A DNA stretch of 64,000 bases from Neolentinus lepideus HHB14362 ss-1 (GCA_001632425.1 KV425553.1:723498-787497), one strand, 5' to 3'. Shown: positions 48,896-61,179, counted from the stretch's first letter. Notes: generated from the letters alone by a model not told the origin. Made by a program: numbers and translations.

Positions 48896-50899
48896 CGCTC
48901 TTTAATCCGAATTCAGTTGACTGCTTATGCTTGTTCTATGTATTCACACCATTCTCTCTATAGGTCTTACTAAAGTCTCCCGGCCGCTTGTAAGTGTCCC
49001 TTCCGCTGAAACCGCGCACAGCTGCATGTCATGAGCAGTATTGACTCGTGGGCGATATGATTAGCCCTACGACATGTGTCATAAGTTACATAACGACGAC
49101 GGGTAAGTTACGATGAAGTTCCCTGGAAACCTATAGGTATTCATCAACTCGACCAGGAGTATGATATTTTACTGATCCAAAGAATGCCTCCTATCGCGAT
49201 CCGATCGCTCTGAAGGCATGAGAACGGCGGGAGAATATCCTCGTGCACTCGGGTCTTTGCCCGGTCCTCGAGATGCTTCCGACAATCAATAATGTTACTT
49301 GGTGATTAACTCACCGGCGCAACGATAGACTGTTATCTGCCGTGCACAGCAGATTATTTCAGGTGCAATCTAAGCCCAAACGCAAGGCGTATCAGTGACA
49401 ATGCCAGCTTCTCGTTCAGAAGTCTCTATAAATTATCTAGATTCACGAGTTAGCGTGAACACTTCTCATGAAGTTGAAAATTATCTTGTTCAAGCCGGCC
49501 TGAGGCATGCGTATGATTAGCATGCCACGGTGAATGCTGAATCGCAACTCTGAGCAAGCCACGGCTGCACGTTGGAACAACCGTCACTCGGCATATAGTA
49601 GGGACCGGTCCCAACGCTTCTCTCAACTGCCCCGGGCCACGATTCCGGTCGGTTATGTATTGCAGTACCTTCCGCAACGCCGATTCCGATCACTCGGAGA
49701 TGGATCATGCCCGACAAACTCCCTACACAATACACCTCAGGGTCAAAGCCCGGGGTTCTATGAAAGCACATACTGTACTCACGATGTACACGACCAGTAC
49801 GACAAATGCGAGTGCATGCTCTTCGGCGTGTAAACCGCCAGAGGCGTCTTGGATTGCGTGTCCCTGTGGACGCTGCAGCCTCCGAAAGAGAGGGCAGTCC
49901 CTCCGGCATTCGATGTCTGAATGCTCTTGTAGCCTCTGTTCCCCCAGATTTCAACAATTGCTTCGCAGCAGGGCGGATCGGCTCCGATTAGACGAAGAAG
50001 CGGGATGACATAGAGGTGAGATCCTATCGATGTAGACGCAAACTCTATCAGAAGTTTTAGGACCTCAAATGGAGTACCCTTGATGAAGTCGGAGATTTGA
50101 TCACAAGTCATGGTCCTATAATAGCGCCAGTCATAGCTAGGTGAGCCAATGAGCCGAGCAGATAGTGACGTCCTTGAGATAGAACGATAAGACGCGGTAA
50201 ATACGCCGATTTCTTTGGGCTTAAACGATAGCAGGAGGGTGGCTTCATGACTCGTCATGCTTGCTAAGGCTGGCATTCGAAGAAATGCGCAGAGAATCGA
50301 CACGCGCACCCATTTAATGACCGATTTGCCGACCGTAGTGAATATCACACCTTCGTCTTCGCCATAGTCAGCAGGCTCAGAGGTTACATTTGATTGTCGC
50401 CTTTGACCTTTGAGTCTAGGACTGATCCTGCCTTCAGCTGGTTAGAACGACGTGTCGCGTTGCGCGAATGCATGTTTCCAACTGCTCATCGATGATACGA
50501 AGACGTTTCTTAGCGTGTTTCGTTACCAGATGGAACACCTGTGGTGCCTAAATTGTCCGACTGGTAGGAGATAGCTGCGCCAGTGCACGATAGAAAGGAT
50601 ACGTTGAGCAAGATGAAGGTCGCGTTATTATCACATTCTCACGACCGTGTTTGGTTCCACGGTCACATCACGTGAACAGTTCGCGTTTCGTGACGCCCGC
50701 GTGAAATGGTTCAAATCCCTTTTTAGCATCACCCACGGCTGACGCTCTGTCTCTACCTCTTGCCTTCGCGCACAAGGCTCGACTGAATTTTCCCTCCCGC
50801 TGACGCGCAACAACACATCTCGTCCCAACTAGCTTCTCATACATAAACATTTTTAAGCAACAATAACTGTTTCTTTTCCAGTTTCAAATTTCCAGCAAT
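48896..50899. other. Intergenic, 2 kb
   Basis: Contains an open minus-strand frame of 189 codons (50348-49779) and an overlapping one of 146 codons (49957-49517) without any recognisable motif or splice partner. These are probably chance. The final 400 bases are the promoter region of the cyclin gene. Confidence 0.45.
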
Positions 50900-52713
50900 A
50901 TGGCCAACAACAACCAACGAGTGCGTCGCGAATTATGATATGGATGCGCGGATAGTACTCACCTTGGAATAGTTCCCCCTGCGAAACCGCCTTGGGCTTC
51001 ATCGCCCAAAGCTCGCGGATGAGAATACCATGAGCAAACACGTTAGGAAGCCGTCTGACGGCAAGGCAGCCGTCGGTGCTAGCCGCCTACCATCTGCTAT
51101 TGGCAAGAACGGCGTGCAACGCCCCGTGTTGAACGAACTTACGACTGGTGCACTAAATGTAAAGGTACGACGTTTTGAATCTGTTATGCCACCTCGACGT
51201 CATTGATGGAGAATGTACAGGATGGCAAGGCACCTTTGAAAGGCAAGGAAATTGTCGTCAACACCAAGCGCATCTCCGTCACTCTTACAGCGCCCACGCA
51301 ACGGGCACCGTTGTTGCCTGCGAAGGCGCAACCTCTGCCACCTCAGGCAGAGCCTGTTAATGCACGTGCCGAGCCCGGGAAAGCTCTTCGACCTGCATCA
51401 TTCGCTGCCGCCCCTTCAGAGCCCGTCGCAGCAAACCCAAATCTCTTACATGACGCGTCACCACCTCCCGCCGACAGCAGCGAGGAGGAAGAGATGGAGG
51501 TCGAGCCTCAATGTGCGCCCTCGCGCCCGCCATCTGTCCGTGAAGAGGGTCTTACTTGCGGAGAAGAAGAAGTCGAGGCCATGGTCGATGTCGTGGATAG
51601 CGATGTGGAAGAGCCGGAAGACACTGGGAAGGTGGCACCCCCAAAGGCCGCACGCGTCTGGCCTGAAGTTTCAACCGAGCAAGGCAAGCGGTATAAACAG
51701 GAACTGGAGTCCATTAAGGCTACATTTGAAGATGAAGTCGATATTTATGACACGACGATGGTCTCGGAGTACTCAGAAGACATCTTCCAGTATATGGCCG
51801 ACCTTGAGGTATAATCAGCCTGGTCCATCTATCGCAATGGATCGCTCGACTGATCTCGTGACATGTAGGAGGAGATGATGCCTGGTGCCGATTACATGTC
51901 TGGCCAGACTGAGATTACTTGGGATATGCGACAACTGCTCGTAGATTGGTTGCTCCAAGTACACCGGAGATATCACATGCTCCCGGAGACGCTTTGGATC
52001 GCCGTTAACATCGTCGACCGATTCCTGACAAAGCGAGTGGTCTCCCGCGTGAAGCTCCAGCTTGTCGGAGTCACCGCCATGTTCATTGCATCCAAGTACG
52101 AGGAGATCCTTGCGCCGTCCGTCGATGAGTTCGTCTTCATGACCGAGAACGGTTACTCGAAAGAAGAGATCCTCAAGGGCGAAAGGATAGTGTTGCAGAC
52201 TCTCGAATTCAAGATCTCCCAGTACTGTTCGCCGTACAGTTGGATGCGTAGGATCAGCAAAGCGGACGACTATGATATCCAGACCAGGACGCTCAGCAAA
52301 TTCCTGACGGAAGTAACTTTGTTGGACTACCAGTTCATCCGAGTGAAGCCAAGTCTCGTCGCTGCGGTGGGCATGTACACGGCACGGAAGATGTTGAACA
52401 CGGACTGGGTAAGTCGCCATTGCCCTATATATCTCCGTGGCGCTTGATCCCCTTATTGTGCCTATCACGTGACTGACACACATCCCATTGTTCTCAGAAC
52501 GAGGGTTTCGTATTCTATTCTGACTACACCGAGGAGCATTTACTGCCTGGGTTTCGGCTTCTGATTGATAAGCTCAACGAAGAGGGCTTCGACCAGCAGC
52601 ACGTCTTCAAGAAGTACTCGGATAAGAAGTTCTTAAAGGCTTCAATATATGCTCGTCAGTGGGCTCAAGTGCACGCCGACGAAGTCGCAGAGGGAATGGA
52701 GCTTGAGCAATGA
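50900..52713 (+). CDS. CLB1: Mitotic B-type cyclin
   Basis: The regulatory subunit of the mitotic CDK that drives entry into mitosis. Five exons: 50900-50920, 50973-51164, 51221-51808, 51869-52408 and 52498-52713. The 21-nt first exon (MANNNQR) was chosen because it joins in frame to the conserved N-terminus. A destruction-box-like RPVLNELTTGALN sits near residue 55, as needed for APC/C-driven degradation. An acidic, Pro-rich linker precedes the cyclin box. The cyclin fold has ITWDMRQLLVDWLLQVH (the M-R-x-x-L-V-D-W-L signature), LPETLWIAVNIVDRFL, VGVTAMFIASKYEEI and EFKISQYCSPYSWMRRISKA. The C-terminal cyclin domain ends KFLKASIYARQWAQVHADEV. Symbol choice is by family, not by orthology test. 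Confidence 0.93.
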
Positions 52714-53437
52714 TCACATCACCCACGCTATGCGCTGCCTTGCCATGATCTATATGGACCCTTCCAATGTCCTTCCTTGAATTCTACGACTGCGCATGTC
52801 TTACCCCTTCCTGCTATTCACGTCCGTTCCCACTACACACATACACACCCTTCCCCATCGTTATTCGATTCCATCTTGACAATATTATTCATCTCTTCAT
52901 TCTCTCTTGCATCTTCTATGCATCCCACGCCATTTCACGCACTTCATGGTATCCCGCGCCTTCTTTCATAGATCCCGTCTCGCTATTTGTCTTGCTGTCT
53001 TGCTCGCTCGTTTTCGGACTGGCTCCTCGTTCACGCGTCAGGCGTTGTATGTACACTTCTCCTTCTGTCTCTCCTCTCCTCTTTCCATCCTCTCGTCCAT
53101 GCACAACCTCTCGTCGCTGTCAATCTTTCCGTTGTCGCACCTTCCTCACCTAGATACGCCTTGTACAAAAATGCCGCTTTCTCCTGGCTGATTCGACATC
53201 TAGCTCGCTTCTGGACTGGCAGTCCTCTCGTATCTGGTTTTACATACTGCATTCGGCATCGATGTGCTTTAGATTATCGTCTTTATTGAAGCAATATTTA
53301 TTCACACTTGGAAATCCATCTTCGAGTTCGAAAGCGTGTGTATGGAAATCTGACGCGCTTTCGCCTCCGGGATGGTCGAGGTTATACTTCGGGAGATAGA
53401 GATCGTCGCTTTGCGAAGAATGGCGAGGTCGTGAGCC
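52714..53437. other. Convergent spacer, pyrimidine-rich
   Basis: Lies between the stops of the cyclin (+) and FHA/G-patch (-) genes. From about 52770 to 53180 the plus strand is strongly C/T-rich. Frames of 88-128 codons on this strand reflect that bias (Ser/Leu/Pro-rich) and show no domain. It probably holds the cyclin 3' UTR. Confidence 0.5.
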
Positions 53438-54664
53438 TCATTCGCCTCCTGCCCTTAGATCTTCAAATCTTCGTCTCTTGGCTGCCTCCCTCCAGTTCGT
53501 ACTGGCCCCGCTCAACGTGTCTGTGTTGTCCATTGCGGACATTCCTAACCCAGCTCTATTTTTGCGGACTGTGACCTCAAGAGGCTCAACAAGAGCCGTT
53601 CCGTCGGACTCTGGCTGTCCGAGGGTGCTACCGGGCTGCCAACCCTGTTTCATAAGTAATCGATGCCCAATATTATCGCTCGGTAGGGGAGTGGGGGGCG
53701 CGGAAACGGGCTCCGGCAGGGAACTTGGCTTGCGGTCTACTTCGCTATGAGTGGCTCGTACTGCAGAATTGATTCGGGTGAGAGAATGTGACGATGGGAT
53801 TCCAGGTGTATCTGCTGCGGAAGAGGTATGTAAAGCTCGACGGCGCGCAGATCGGTCGACGTACGAAGTACCGGATGGAATGGAAGATTTGGGGGGAGGG
53901 GCTTCGAAACCATTGTGCCTCTGTAGAAGACTTCGTTTCAGCGAAGACAGAGCCTTCCGAGGGTCATGCTGCCGGAGTTGCAAGGCAGGCTCGCTTGTCA
54001 CAGCCTGAACCTCCTCTTTCTTCCGTTTCTTAGGTACGACGAACAGGGGGACCTCCTCACGACCAGTCAAAGCACAGTCAGCGCAGGGAAGGCTGTCCTC
54101 GTGTAGATGTACCAGGAACGTTGTACTCCCTATGCTCAGCTTGTCCAGGTGATGCAGTGCTTTGGGCATGCTCGCAACACGAGGCGGCGACAGCCTGATG
54201 CCTCTCTCTTCCGATTCCGACAGAGAAGAGGAAGCGAAAGAGGAAGATGAGGACCTGAGGAACGTGCCATGCTTCGACCCCATATCGACGACAGCCCATT
54301 CACGCCGTGCCGAGTCCCAGTATACGTTGGCATGGTATTTCGAGACTTCCATCTCTTTAAGACGGATACGCGGCGTTTCGCTGCCCGCCGGCGCAACGTC
54401 GCGGCCAACTTGAGCCTCTTTGTATCCGTCCAGCACGGCGACTGTTTGTTTCTGTGGTAAAATAAGGCTTCGTAGGACAACCAACCGCAGCGTTGGGCGT
54501 GGCTCGGAATTCTGTTTGGAGAGGCTGGAAAGGCTAGAAGGGGAGCGGTCATGATCACCATTCCATTCGTAGGCAGGATCATAAGCTTCGTAGTCTGGCA
54601 TATCCATCCTGTTTCTGTTAATTCGTCCCTTGGCAGTAAGAAGGCAGGAGTAGTAAAGCACCAA
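53438..54664 (-). CDS. FHA and G-patch domain protein
   Basis: Probably a nuclear protein linking phosphothreonine recognition to RNA or helicase binding, with an AGGF1-like domain order. A single open frame of 408 codons; translation may start at 54664 or, more likely, at the Met at 54607 (MDMPDYEAYDPAYEW). The FHA domain (about residues 58-185) has QVGRDV, VSKYHANVYWD and VVDMGSKHGTFL. The central part is basic and Ser-rich with KKRKKEEVQ, a likely nuclear signal. Near the C-terminus the G-patch reads NIGHRLLMKQGWQPGSTLG, continuing to KNRAGLGM. Ends WREAAKRRRFEDLRAGGE. The FHA loop has GSKHGT where GSxNGT is usual. It is divergent from XLF, with about 210-270 bp between them. Confidence 0.9.
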   Translation of the reverse strand: MVLYYSCLLTAKGRINRNRMDMPDYEAYDPAYEWNGDHDRSPSSLSSLSKQNSEPRPTLRLVVLRSLILPQKQTVAVLDGYKEAQVGRDVAPAGSETPRIRLKEMEVSKYHANVYWDSARREWAVVDMGSKHGTFLRSSSSSFASSSLSESEERGIRLSPPRVASMPKALHHLDKLSIGSTTFLVHLHEDSLPCADCALTGREEVPLFVVPKKRKKEEVQAVTSEPALQLRQHDPRKALSSLKRSLLQRHNGFEAPPPKSSIPSGTSYVDRSARRRALHTSSAADTPGIPSSHSLTRINSAVRATHSEVDRKPSSLPEPVSAPPTPLPSDNIGHRLLMKQGWQPGSTLGQPESDGTALVEPLEVTVRKNRAGLGMSAMDNTDTLSGASTNWREAAKRRRFEDLRAGGE

Positions 54665-54712
54665 GAAGAAGAGTGTGGCTTGAGGCGTTACTTAGCCCAA
54701 TAGGTTAGGGTG

Positions 54713-54742
54713 GGTACTAGTAGGCACTAGTAGGCACTAGTC
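54713..54742. repeat. Short tandem TAGGCACTAG repeats
   Basis: About three copies of a 10-bp unit: one imperfect (GGGTACTAG) and two exact (TAGGCACTAG), followed by TCC. They lie in the divergent promoter region between the FHA/G-patch gene and the XLF gene. The unit contains ACTAGT across junctions, itself palindromic. Whether it is a regulatory site is unknown. Confidence 0.7.
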
Positions 54743-54876
54743 CAGCGAGCCTTCAAAGTGTGGCTCAAACGCCACTCATTCTTACAACCTGTTGACCAAT
54801 TCATTTAGGAATAATCTACCGTTCCCGCATCAATCGGGGCACAAACCGGTGTGTTTCCACGTCTGCTGACCTTGCT

Positions 54877-56550
54877 ATGGATCCGTTCATCGAGGTTTAT
54901 ATTCTTGTCGCCGCATGGGACCCGCTTACTGATCAACATATGCCTCGCTTGCCAGGAGCATTCCAAGTGCCTTCTTGAAAAAGAGTGGCTTGTTAAAATA
55001 GACAGTGAGAAATCGATCCCGTATCTCTTCGTCCGTAGCTTTCTTTCTTGAATGGTCTTCACTGGATGCAAGGGAGCTAATTCATCGACTATCCTGGATT
55101 AAACGCTGGGACGATTGTAGAAATTTCATCACTCAACGGCAGACTTGTCTTCTTGTCTCCTAGTTACAGATACAAAGACTGTGTGGGCGGAAGGTAGCAT
55201 CTATTTTATTATTCCCTACAAGAAATGGCCTGATTGTCCTTTCCGTTAAGTTCTTACCCCCAAGCGGTTCGCCCAAAGATGGCGCGACGCAAATCGGGAC
55301 AGCGAGCTTGTCTGTGACGACCCTGATGAAGAGCATGACTGGAGAGCCTACAATCTCGATCGGCTTTCTAAGCTGCACACACTGGTCAACTTCGCCGACG
55401 CAACATTTACCATCGTCGAATCTCAGAATGCTGTATGTCTGAGCCTAAAGTGCGCACAATCCCACATAACTGATTACCAGGGATTATAGGATCTTTCTGT
55501 GGAACTGGATTGCGAGCATTTCAAGTGGAGATGGGAATCTTATTATGTCGGGCCTAGGACATCGGCAGACGTGCTCTCCAAGCATTTAATCATGCCACTT
55601 ATCAGCACAATGCATATGGCATTCAATTCGGCTGATCCAGTTAGCGAATTATCGAGTGACGACTTGCAAAAAGTATGTAGTCTCCCGCTCTTCCTTTGTC
55701 CTATAACCGAAATATGACCGCTAACTTGACCGGTAGGCAGTTGACAAGACTGGTCGAACCGCACGAAGAACGGTCGACACCCACGTCAAGAATGCTTTGT
55801 CCAGTCCCAGAGTGGCGACTGCTCTCCAACGCATGACCGCACTATTCAACTTCATCCCGTCCTTACGTGAGTGCCTCCCCTTGCCACATGAACTGGTCTT
55901 GATATATCCCATACGCGTATCAAGCCACCGTGTCCACGTCGGCCGAGCAGATCGACATTAGCACTCCTTTCCAGACCACCAATAAACCTAAATCGATGGA
56001 CATCGATAGCCCACCACAAACTAAAGCCAAGACAAGCTCGTTGCGGGTTAACCTCAGAGACAGTCATGATCCGACGGTATATAGGTTGCTCCACTACATC
56101 CCTTCTTACTGAACAGGATAAGTTACTTAGTCCGCAAGCACCCCCGCTCCTGCTCAGTCACAAGATGCAGCCAAAGCCGCCCAGGAGTCCGAGACAGAGT
56201 CCGAGAGTGACGAGGGGGTCGTTCTTCGCGCTGCAGGAAAATCTCACGCTGCTTCAGCTGTCCCAGGCGATTCCGAACCGAGGACCTCATCGCAGGCACG
56301 GCAATCTCGGTCACCGGCGCATTCTCAGTCTCCCGCGAAGGCCCTTGCCTCAAGCTCCGATGAAGAGTCGTTACCTCATCGGCCGAAGAAGAAAGCCAAA
56401 GCAAAAACGACCCGTGACAGCGACGCGTCCAGCGAGTCAGAGAGTAGCGAGGAAGAACGCAGGAAACGGTCGGCCAAGATCGTGAGTGGGGGCAAGACCC
56501 AGCGAGGAGGGGCGAGGCAGCCCATTAAACGCGGAGGAAGGAGATTCTGA
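54877..56550 (+). CDS. XLF/Nej1-type non-homologous end-joining factor
   Basis: Partner of XRCC4 and ligase IV that bridges DNA ends during NHEJ in the nucleus. Exons: 54877-54894, 54955-55030, 55121-55193, 55251-55432, 55490-55672, 55737-55866, 55925 to 56046 or 56080, and 56158-56550. The head domain reads MDPFIEEHSKCLLEKEWLVK, KSIPYLFKFHHSTADL, LLVTDTKTVWAEVLTPKRF, FADATFTIV, CEHFKWRWESYYVG and LIMPLISTMHMAFNSAD. The stalk begins TGRTARRTVDTHVKNAL. The tail is long, disordered and Ser/Glu/Lys-rich, and ends QPIKRGGRRF, a basic cluster with a terminal Phe like the Ku-binding motif of other XLFs. The first exon is only 18 nt. Two donors for the seventh exon are equally possible in frame. The family call is from remembered pattern, with no search. 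Confidence 0.85.
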
Positions 56551-59500
56551 AAAATACGATCCGCTTACGGATTGATTTTGTCCCGGATATTATCCTGGCT
56601 TGGTTAATTACAGATTGTCTCATGCTCATAACGGCGCCGCTATCTGATCACGCCTCCTCGGATCGCCATAAATACTGACTTGCATTACATTGCTCATCTA
56701 TTCGAGGTTGCTGTCATCTAGCCTGAAGCGGTCAATGTCTCACTTATGGGTGCACGTGCAGAGCAGCACCAGACTCACAGATAATTGAAGCTCTCTTTTG
56801 CCTTGCCGCTTTGCGCGAACCACGGGATCGCAGAGCAGGCTAATAAACACGTGTGAATGGTAGAGAGACCTCTCACAAGACCTCCTCACGGGAAAAAGTA
56901 AATATCTAATTGTATTAGCGGTACCGACGCCTGGATCCGCTCTGGGGACTCAGACTCCGAGCCTCCTTGCATGAGTCGCACTCGCTTTGAAACAAATTGA
57001 CCACTCTGCATTCGTCCCGTGTTACCTATTCAATGCAGGTCAGGACTGTGAAAAGTGGAACGCAAATCGGATATCTACCCTTGCGCAGCCACATTGTCTA
57101 GCTGTTTTGTGCATGTGCGCTGAGCTCAAGGCACACATCGTGGACATACAGTCGGTCTTGTTTCCCGTATAATAGAGAACAATGTTATGCTGTGGGTAGG
57201 GGCGACGTTAGAACACGCTAGACTCGTATACGCGGTGCATACTTGGCACCCCCGATACCGATTTACATAACTTAGCCCAAGAATCATATCGTTTAGCCTG
57301 AGTTTATGACGATCAGAATTTATAACGACCCTCACCATTCTTCAGAACACATATTGATATTGACGTTGGGTTACTTTCGATGGGATACTTGCCCGTCGTC
57401 ACGCCGATGCTCTTGCGGGGAGATAGTAGAGTCACGCAGTGCAGCAACCCTAGAGCTTATATGGACCTCGATTGAATGGATAGGCCGAGTTCAATGACTA
57501 AACGAGACTCACGAGATCATAGTCCAATGCATTTCCGGCTATTTTCTGGTCTCTTCTGCCGTGCCTCTAATGAACAATATCATTGCACCAAACAAGCAGA
57601 ATTAGATGAGAAGTCTGGTAGACCCTATACGGTAAGTGCCCGACATTATGATGGCCCGCGAAGAGTATATCAGAGTCGAAAGACCGGTGTGCAGCCTTCA
57701 CAAGTACAAGGCACGAGAAGGATATAGGAACCAGGTGACAAAATGCGGGGTAGAGAAGAGCGTCCACGGAAGACGGCTCGGGAATTTATGCAATCGTGTC
57801 GGCGGACTTCTTGAGTTATCTTCGAGAACACTACAGATATAACCCACCCTCACGCAAGAAGTTGAGATAGCAGGACCAATATAGGAGGGGTTCAGACTTG
57901 CTTGGTTTCGCTCACGCGTCAATCTGACACGCAGGCGAAATCCGATGCGTCTAAAACGGCTTGGCGAAATAGAGCTGTAAGGAAAGTGAGCAGAGGTCCA
58001 CCCACCAGGCGGGATGATATGATAAGACATTGACATCCAGGGGATGTATTGGCGATACGGCCCTGTGGTATTAAAGAGTTATAACGCGACTCGGGCCGTC
58101 ACTACAATGCTTCTGCGCTGCATCAATCTGAGGCCCAAGCATAACTACAATGAAACTCAATTGGCACTGAGTCAAACTGACCAAATTATTCCGGGGTAAA
58201 AATATCGTAGGGTTCCGTTGTCGCCAGTGCGACTTGGTATCTGAAGAACGTAGCGCCATTCAGATAGAGGAGCGGATTTAGAGCCGAGCGTGGGACACTA
58301 ACCTCGCAACCAGAAACTGCCAATAAAGTCGGGCCACGTTTGCTGATCTGGGTAAGCAAGGGCTCATTGTGGTCTATTATGACGTGGAGACCGTTGTGGC
58401 GGTCCCACGGAATACCTGCGTTTCTCCAAACACGGTCCTAGCCACGACCAAATACCAACTAAAGCAGTTGCATTGTCTACGGAGAGAGCAGGTCAAGCCG
58501 AGGCCGCTGAGTGTAGCTGACGCTGCTTCTCTGTACGTTGACTTTCTTGAGATACTTGGCCATAGTAAGAGAATATGCGTCGACCGTCCCGGTCGCTCAT
58601 ACGCGGACTAACTATATGATTCTCAACTTCGCCCGAGACCCACAATCCTGCATTATAGCACGTCTCTGTAATCGGAAATCGTCACATCAGCGTAGAGCGT
58701 AGCTTAATAGATGAGATGGATACCCTGGTGATGAGATAAATACAAGGGAGTAGCAGATGAAAAATCCGAGGCCTTGGTAAAGGAGCTTGATTTAGCATGG
58801 AATGCCAAGATCAGTGTGTTATTTAAGCTAAATAGCTCCTCACGTGAGATGCACTCTAGTCTCACGACTGCTCCAGATAACAACAATGAACCTGGGGGTT
58901 TCGGGGCTAAGGCTGCTGAAGGGGGAAGTATCGTCACCTTTCCCCAGCACGCAGCATATATCTATGGAAAGAACCAATCCGTAATGCTCCGGAATTGGTG
59001 GGAAGGAAGAGTAAGATGCGATCTTCGCCAGAGTCATGTATGTCTTCGTTGATAGCTGAGATGACGGTAACCCGCTACAGCGACCAAGGAGGCCATATAG
59101 TATCAGGAGAAACTGTGAGAGTCTCGCCGTAGTGTGGTTAAGACAGAGAAGCGGTTGGAAGACCTAGAGCTTGACTGAAGAAATCTGGAGTATATAGCAC
59201 TGTGCAGAGCGTATTGCGCGAGTATTATATTGATATCGAAGGGCCTTAGTCAACGAAAGACGATGTGACAGCAAGAGACAAGAGCAGGAAGACTCGACAG
59301 TATTAACATTATCTTTGCAAGACTCGGTGATACAATGACTGACGGGTTAGCCTGCCAGCCGAATGGCATCGTAAAAACTAGCCACGTATCATCTTCATGG
59401 AGCATTGCATCATGTACATTAGTCCTGCATATGCGCCAAAATCCATGAGAGGCTGGGACTGGATCTTGTTTTGGCAGTGAGGACCTTCAATTGAGACAAC

Positions 59501-59793
59501 CCCCAAGAGCAATTGTGTAGAGCCAGAAATATAGTAGGTCTTCGAAGCAGTAAAATACCATCCGTGGTTATCTCAGTACTAGTGGCGGATACGAGACCGA
59601 GCGCAAAGGTAGACAGGACACATGGCTTCCACGCGATACCACCTCTTCGGGCTAGCGGTGCCGAACGTGAACGCAGGCCCGGGAACACTTCAGCAAACGT
59701 GCACTCATCTCTGAGGATTAAGTTCCCCAGAGAAGGCCCGCAGACTAGGCAGCACTCAAAACTTACTGTATATCGGCAGTAGCAAAATTTGCG
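56551..59793. other. Gene-poor 3.2-kb stretch
   Basis: No recognisable gene on either strand. The longest frames are 128 codons (59805-59419, minus) and 112 codons (58036-57698, minus), neither with motifs or convincing splice partners. The right end must hold the MIM1 promoter. No transposon or repeat was identified. Confidence 0.5.
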
Positions 59794-60856
59794 ATGGTCG
59801 AACACGATCCCGAAACACAGGAGTTGCTCCAGGTACGTCCGTATCGGTCACGTCCGTAGCGTTCTTGCTAGCTGGCCTTACGTTCTCGTTGCATATTTTG
59901 TAGTTAACTGACCTCTCGGTAGTCTGCACTGAGCACGGCGTTCACGCCTGCTGACCTTCCACGTGCGTCTGTCTCGCCCCCGCCAGCTCCCGCCCCAGCG
60001 CAGCCTGCAGAGGCTCCTGTGCCAGCCCCAGCCGGTGATGCGCCCGGCATGGACGCGCATGACGCATGGAAAGCCGAATATGAGGCTCAGGTTGCGCGCT
60101 GGAGGGCGGATAATATCGAGCAGCGGACTAGGGCTGAGAAGGAGCGAGAGCGGTGGGAACGGATACGTGCTGAAGAGAAGGCGCAACGGGCGAATGAAGG
60201 GCAGGAGGCGAGTGAGGAGTGGCCAAGTCTTGCTGGTACCAGCGCTAGCGGTTCTGTGCCGAGGAGAGAGAGCCCAAGTCCTGCTGACGTTCGGGACTTG
60301 GTAGCGGGCGAGAAGGAGGGCCATCGCCACCACGCTGAGGTAAGTACTTACACGTGTGATTCATTGAACATGCCGCAAATCTGAACACTTTCACTAGTCA
60401 TCTCATCTTAGAGATCCTTCTTCACTGTCTACCTCCCAGAAATGGGAGGACCTCCCTTCGTCCATGAACTCGTCGCAATCCTACCCGTCAATGTCGTTCC
60501 CATCCCTGTCTAACCCCGACACCCCACCCGAAACGACTCAACCTCATCACCGCACTACTCACTCTCACCATCACCACGGTCAATCCCATACTCACCACCG
60601 CGATTCCGGGCCACAGCACGTTACCTTGTCAGTCTTTGACTCTACCCTTCCAACCAAAACTCGGGCGCTCGCTCTGGTCTCAAGTTTGGGCATTAACTTT
60701 ATACTACCGTTTATCAATGGCGTCATGCTCGGATTTGGAGAAATCTTTGCGAAGGAAGTAGTTGTGGGTTGGTTTGGCTGGGGAAAGTCAAGGTTGCAGG
60801 AGCAAAGTCGGGGGACCGTGGACGATAGAGAGCTAGAAGCACGGAGACGACGATAG
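59794..60856 (+). CDS. MIM1: Mitochondrial outer-membrane insertase Mim1/Tom13, with long N-terminal extension
   Basis: Mim1 helps insert alpha-helical proteins into the mitochondrial outer membrane. Three exons: 59794-59832, 59923-60339 and 60440-60856 (290 residues). The C-terminal part has the diagnostic block TKTRALALVSSLGINFILPF followed by INGVMLGFGEIFAKE, with the single membrane helix and its G-x-x-x-G-type spacing. Yeast Mim1 is only about 110 residues; here some 210 precede the conserved block: an Ala/Pro-rich stretch, a charged helix (AEYEAQVARWRADNIEQRTR), then KWEDLP, and a His-rich stretch (TTHSHHHHGQSHTHHRD). All joins keep frame. It could instead be two genes, but no stop or promoter separates the parts. 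Confidence 0.85.
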
Positions 60857-61179
60857 GGGGTTTCTTGGGTTTGGTCGAATGAATAAAACGAGTTCTGACC
60901 GTGTCCTGCTGGGTAGTAGCCTTCAATCGTTGTCATGCGATTTATTGCAAACATGGAAGCAACATATGATCAGAGACAGAGCATGTACATGCACGTTTTG
61001 ATGACGGTACGATAGGTCCCAGTCTCGGTCACCTCATGTCGAAGGTTCGAACGCCATGCAGAAAGGCGAACGTCTGCGGTTGTAAGTGTCTATCTCTCCT
61101 CCAGCATTGTGGGACCTCGGCCTAGAAAGCGGAACCCCTGTGCGTCCGACCTTCCAGTGCTCCTCCTGGAATAAACAGT
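60857..61179. other. Short intergenic spacer
   Basis: The 323 bp between the MIM1 stop and the first esterase start. It holds the MIM1 3' end and the esterase promoter. No other feature seen. Confidence 0.5.

Noticed and set aside
49517..50348. Overlapping minus-strand frames of 189 and 146 codons
   Set aside because: No recognisable domain, start context or exon chain; not strong enough to call a gene.
50708..50718. GGTTCAAATCC, a perfect tRNA B-box sequence
   Set aside because: The flanking bases do not form a T-stem or acceptor stem, and no A-box or anticodon arm is found at the right distance.
51252..51878. 208-codon frame in the cyclin gene
   Set aside because: A +1 shadow of exon 3; the cyclin frame joins correctly to the cyclin box and this one does not.
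51815..52483. 222-codon minus-strand frame opposite the cyclin box
   Set aside because: Antisense shadow of exon 4; no motif.
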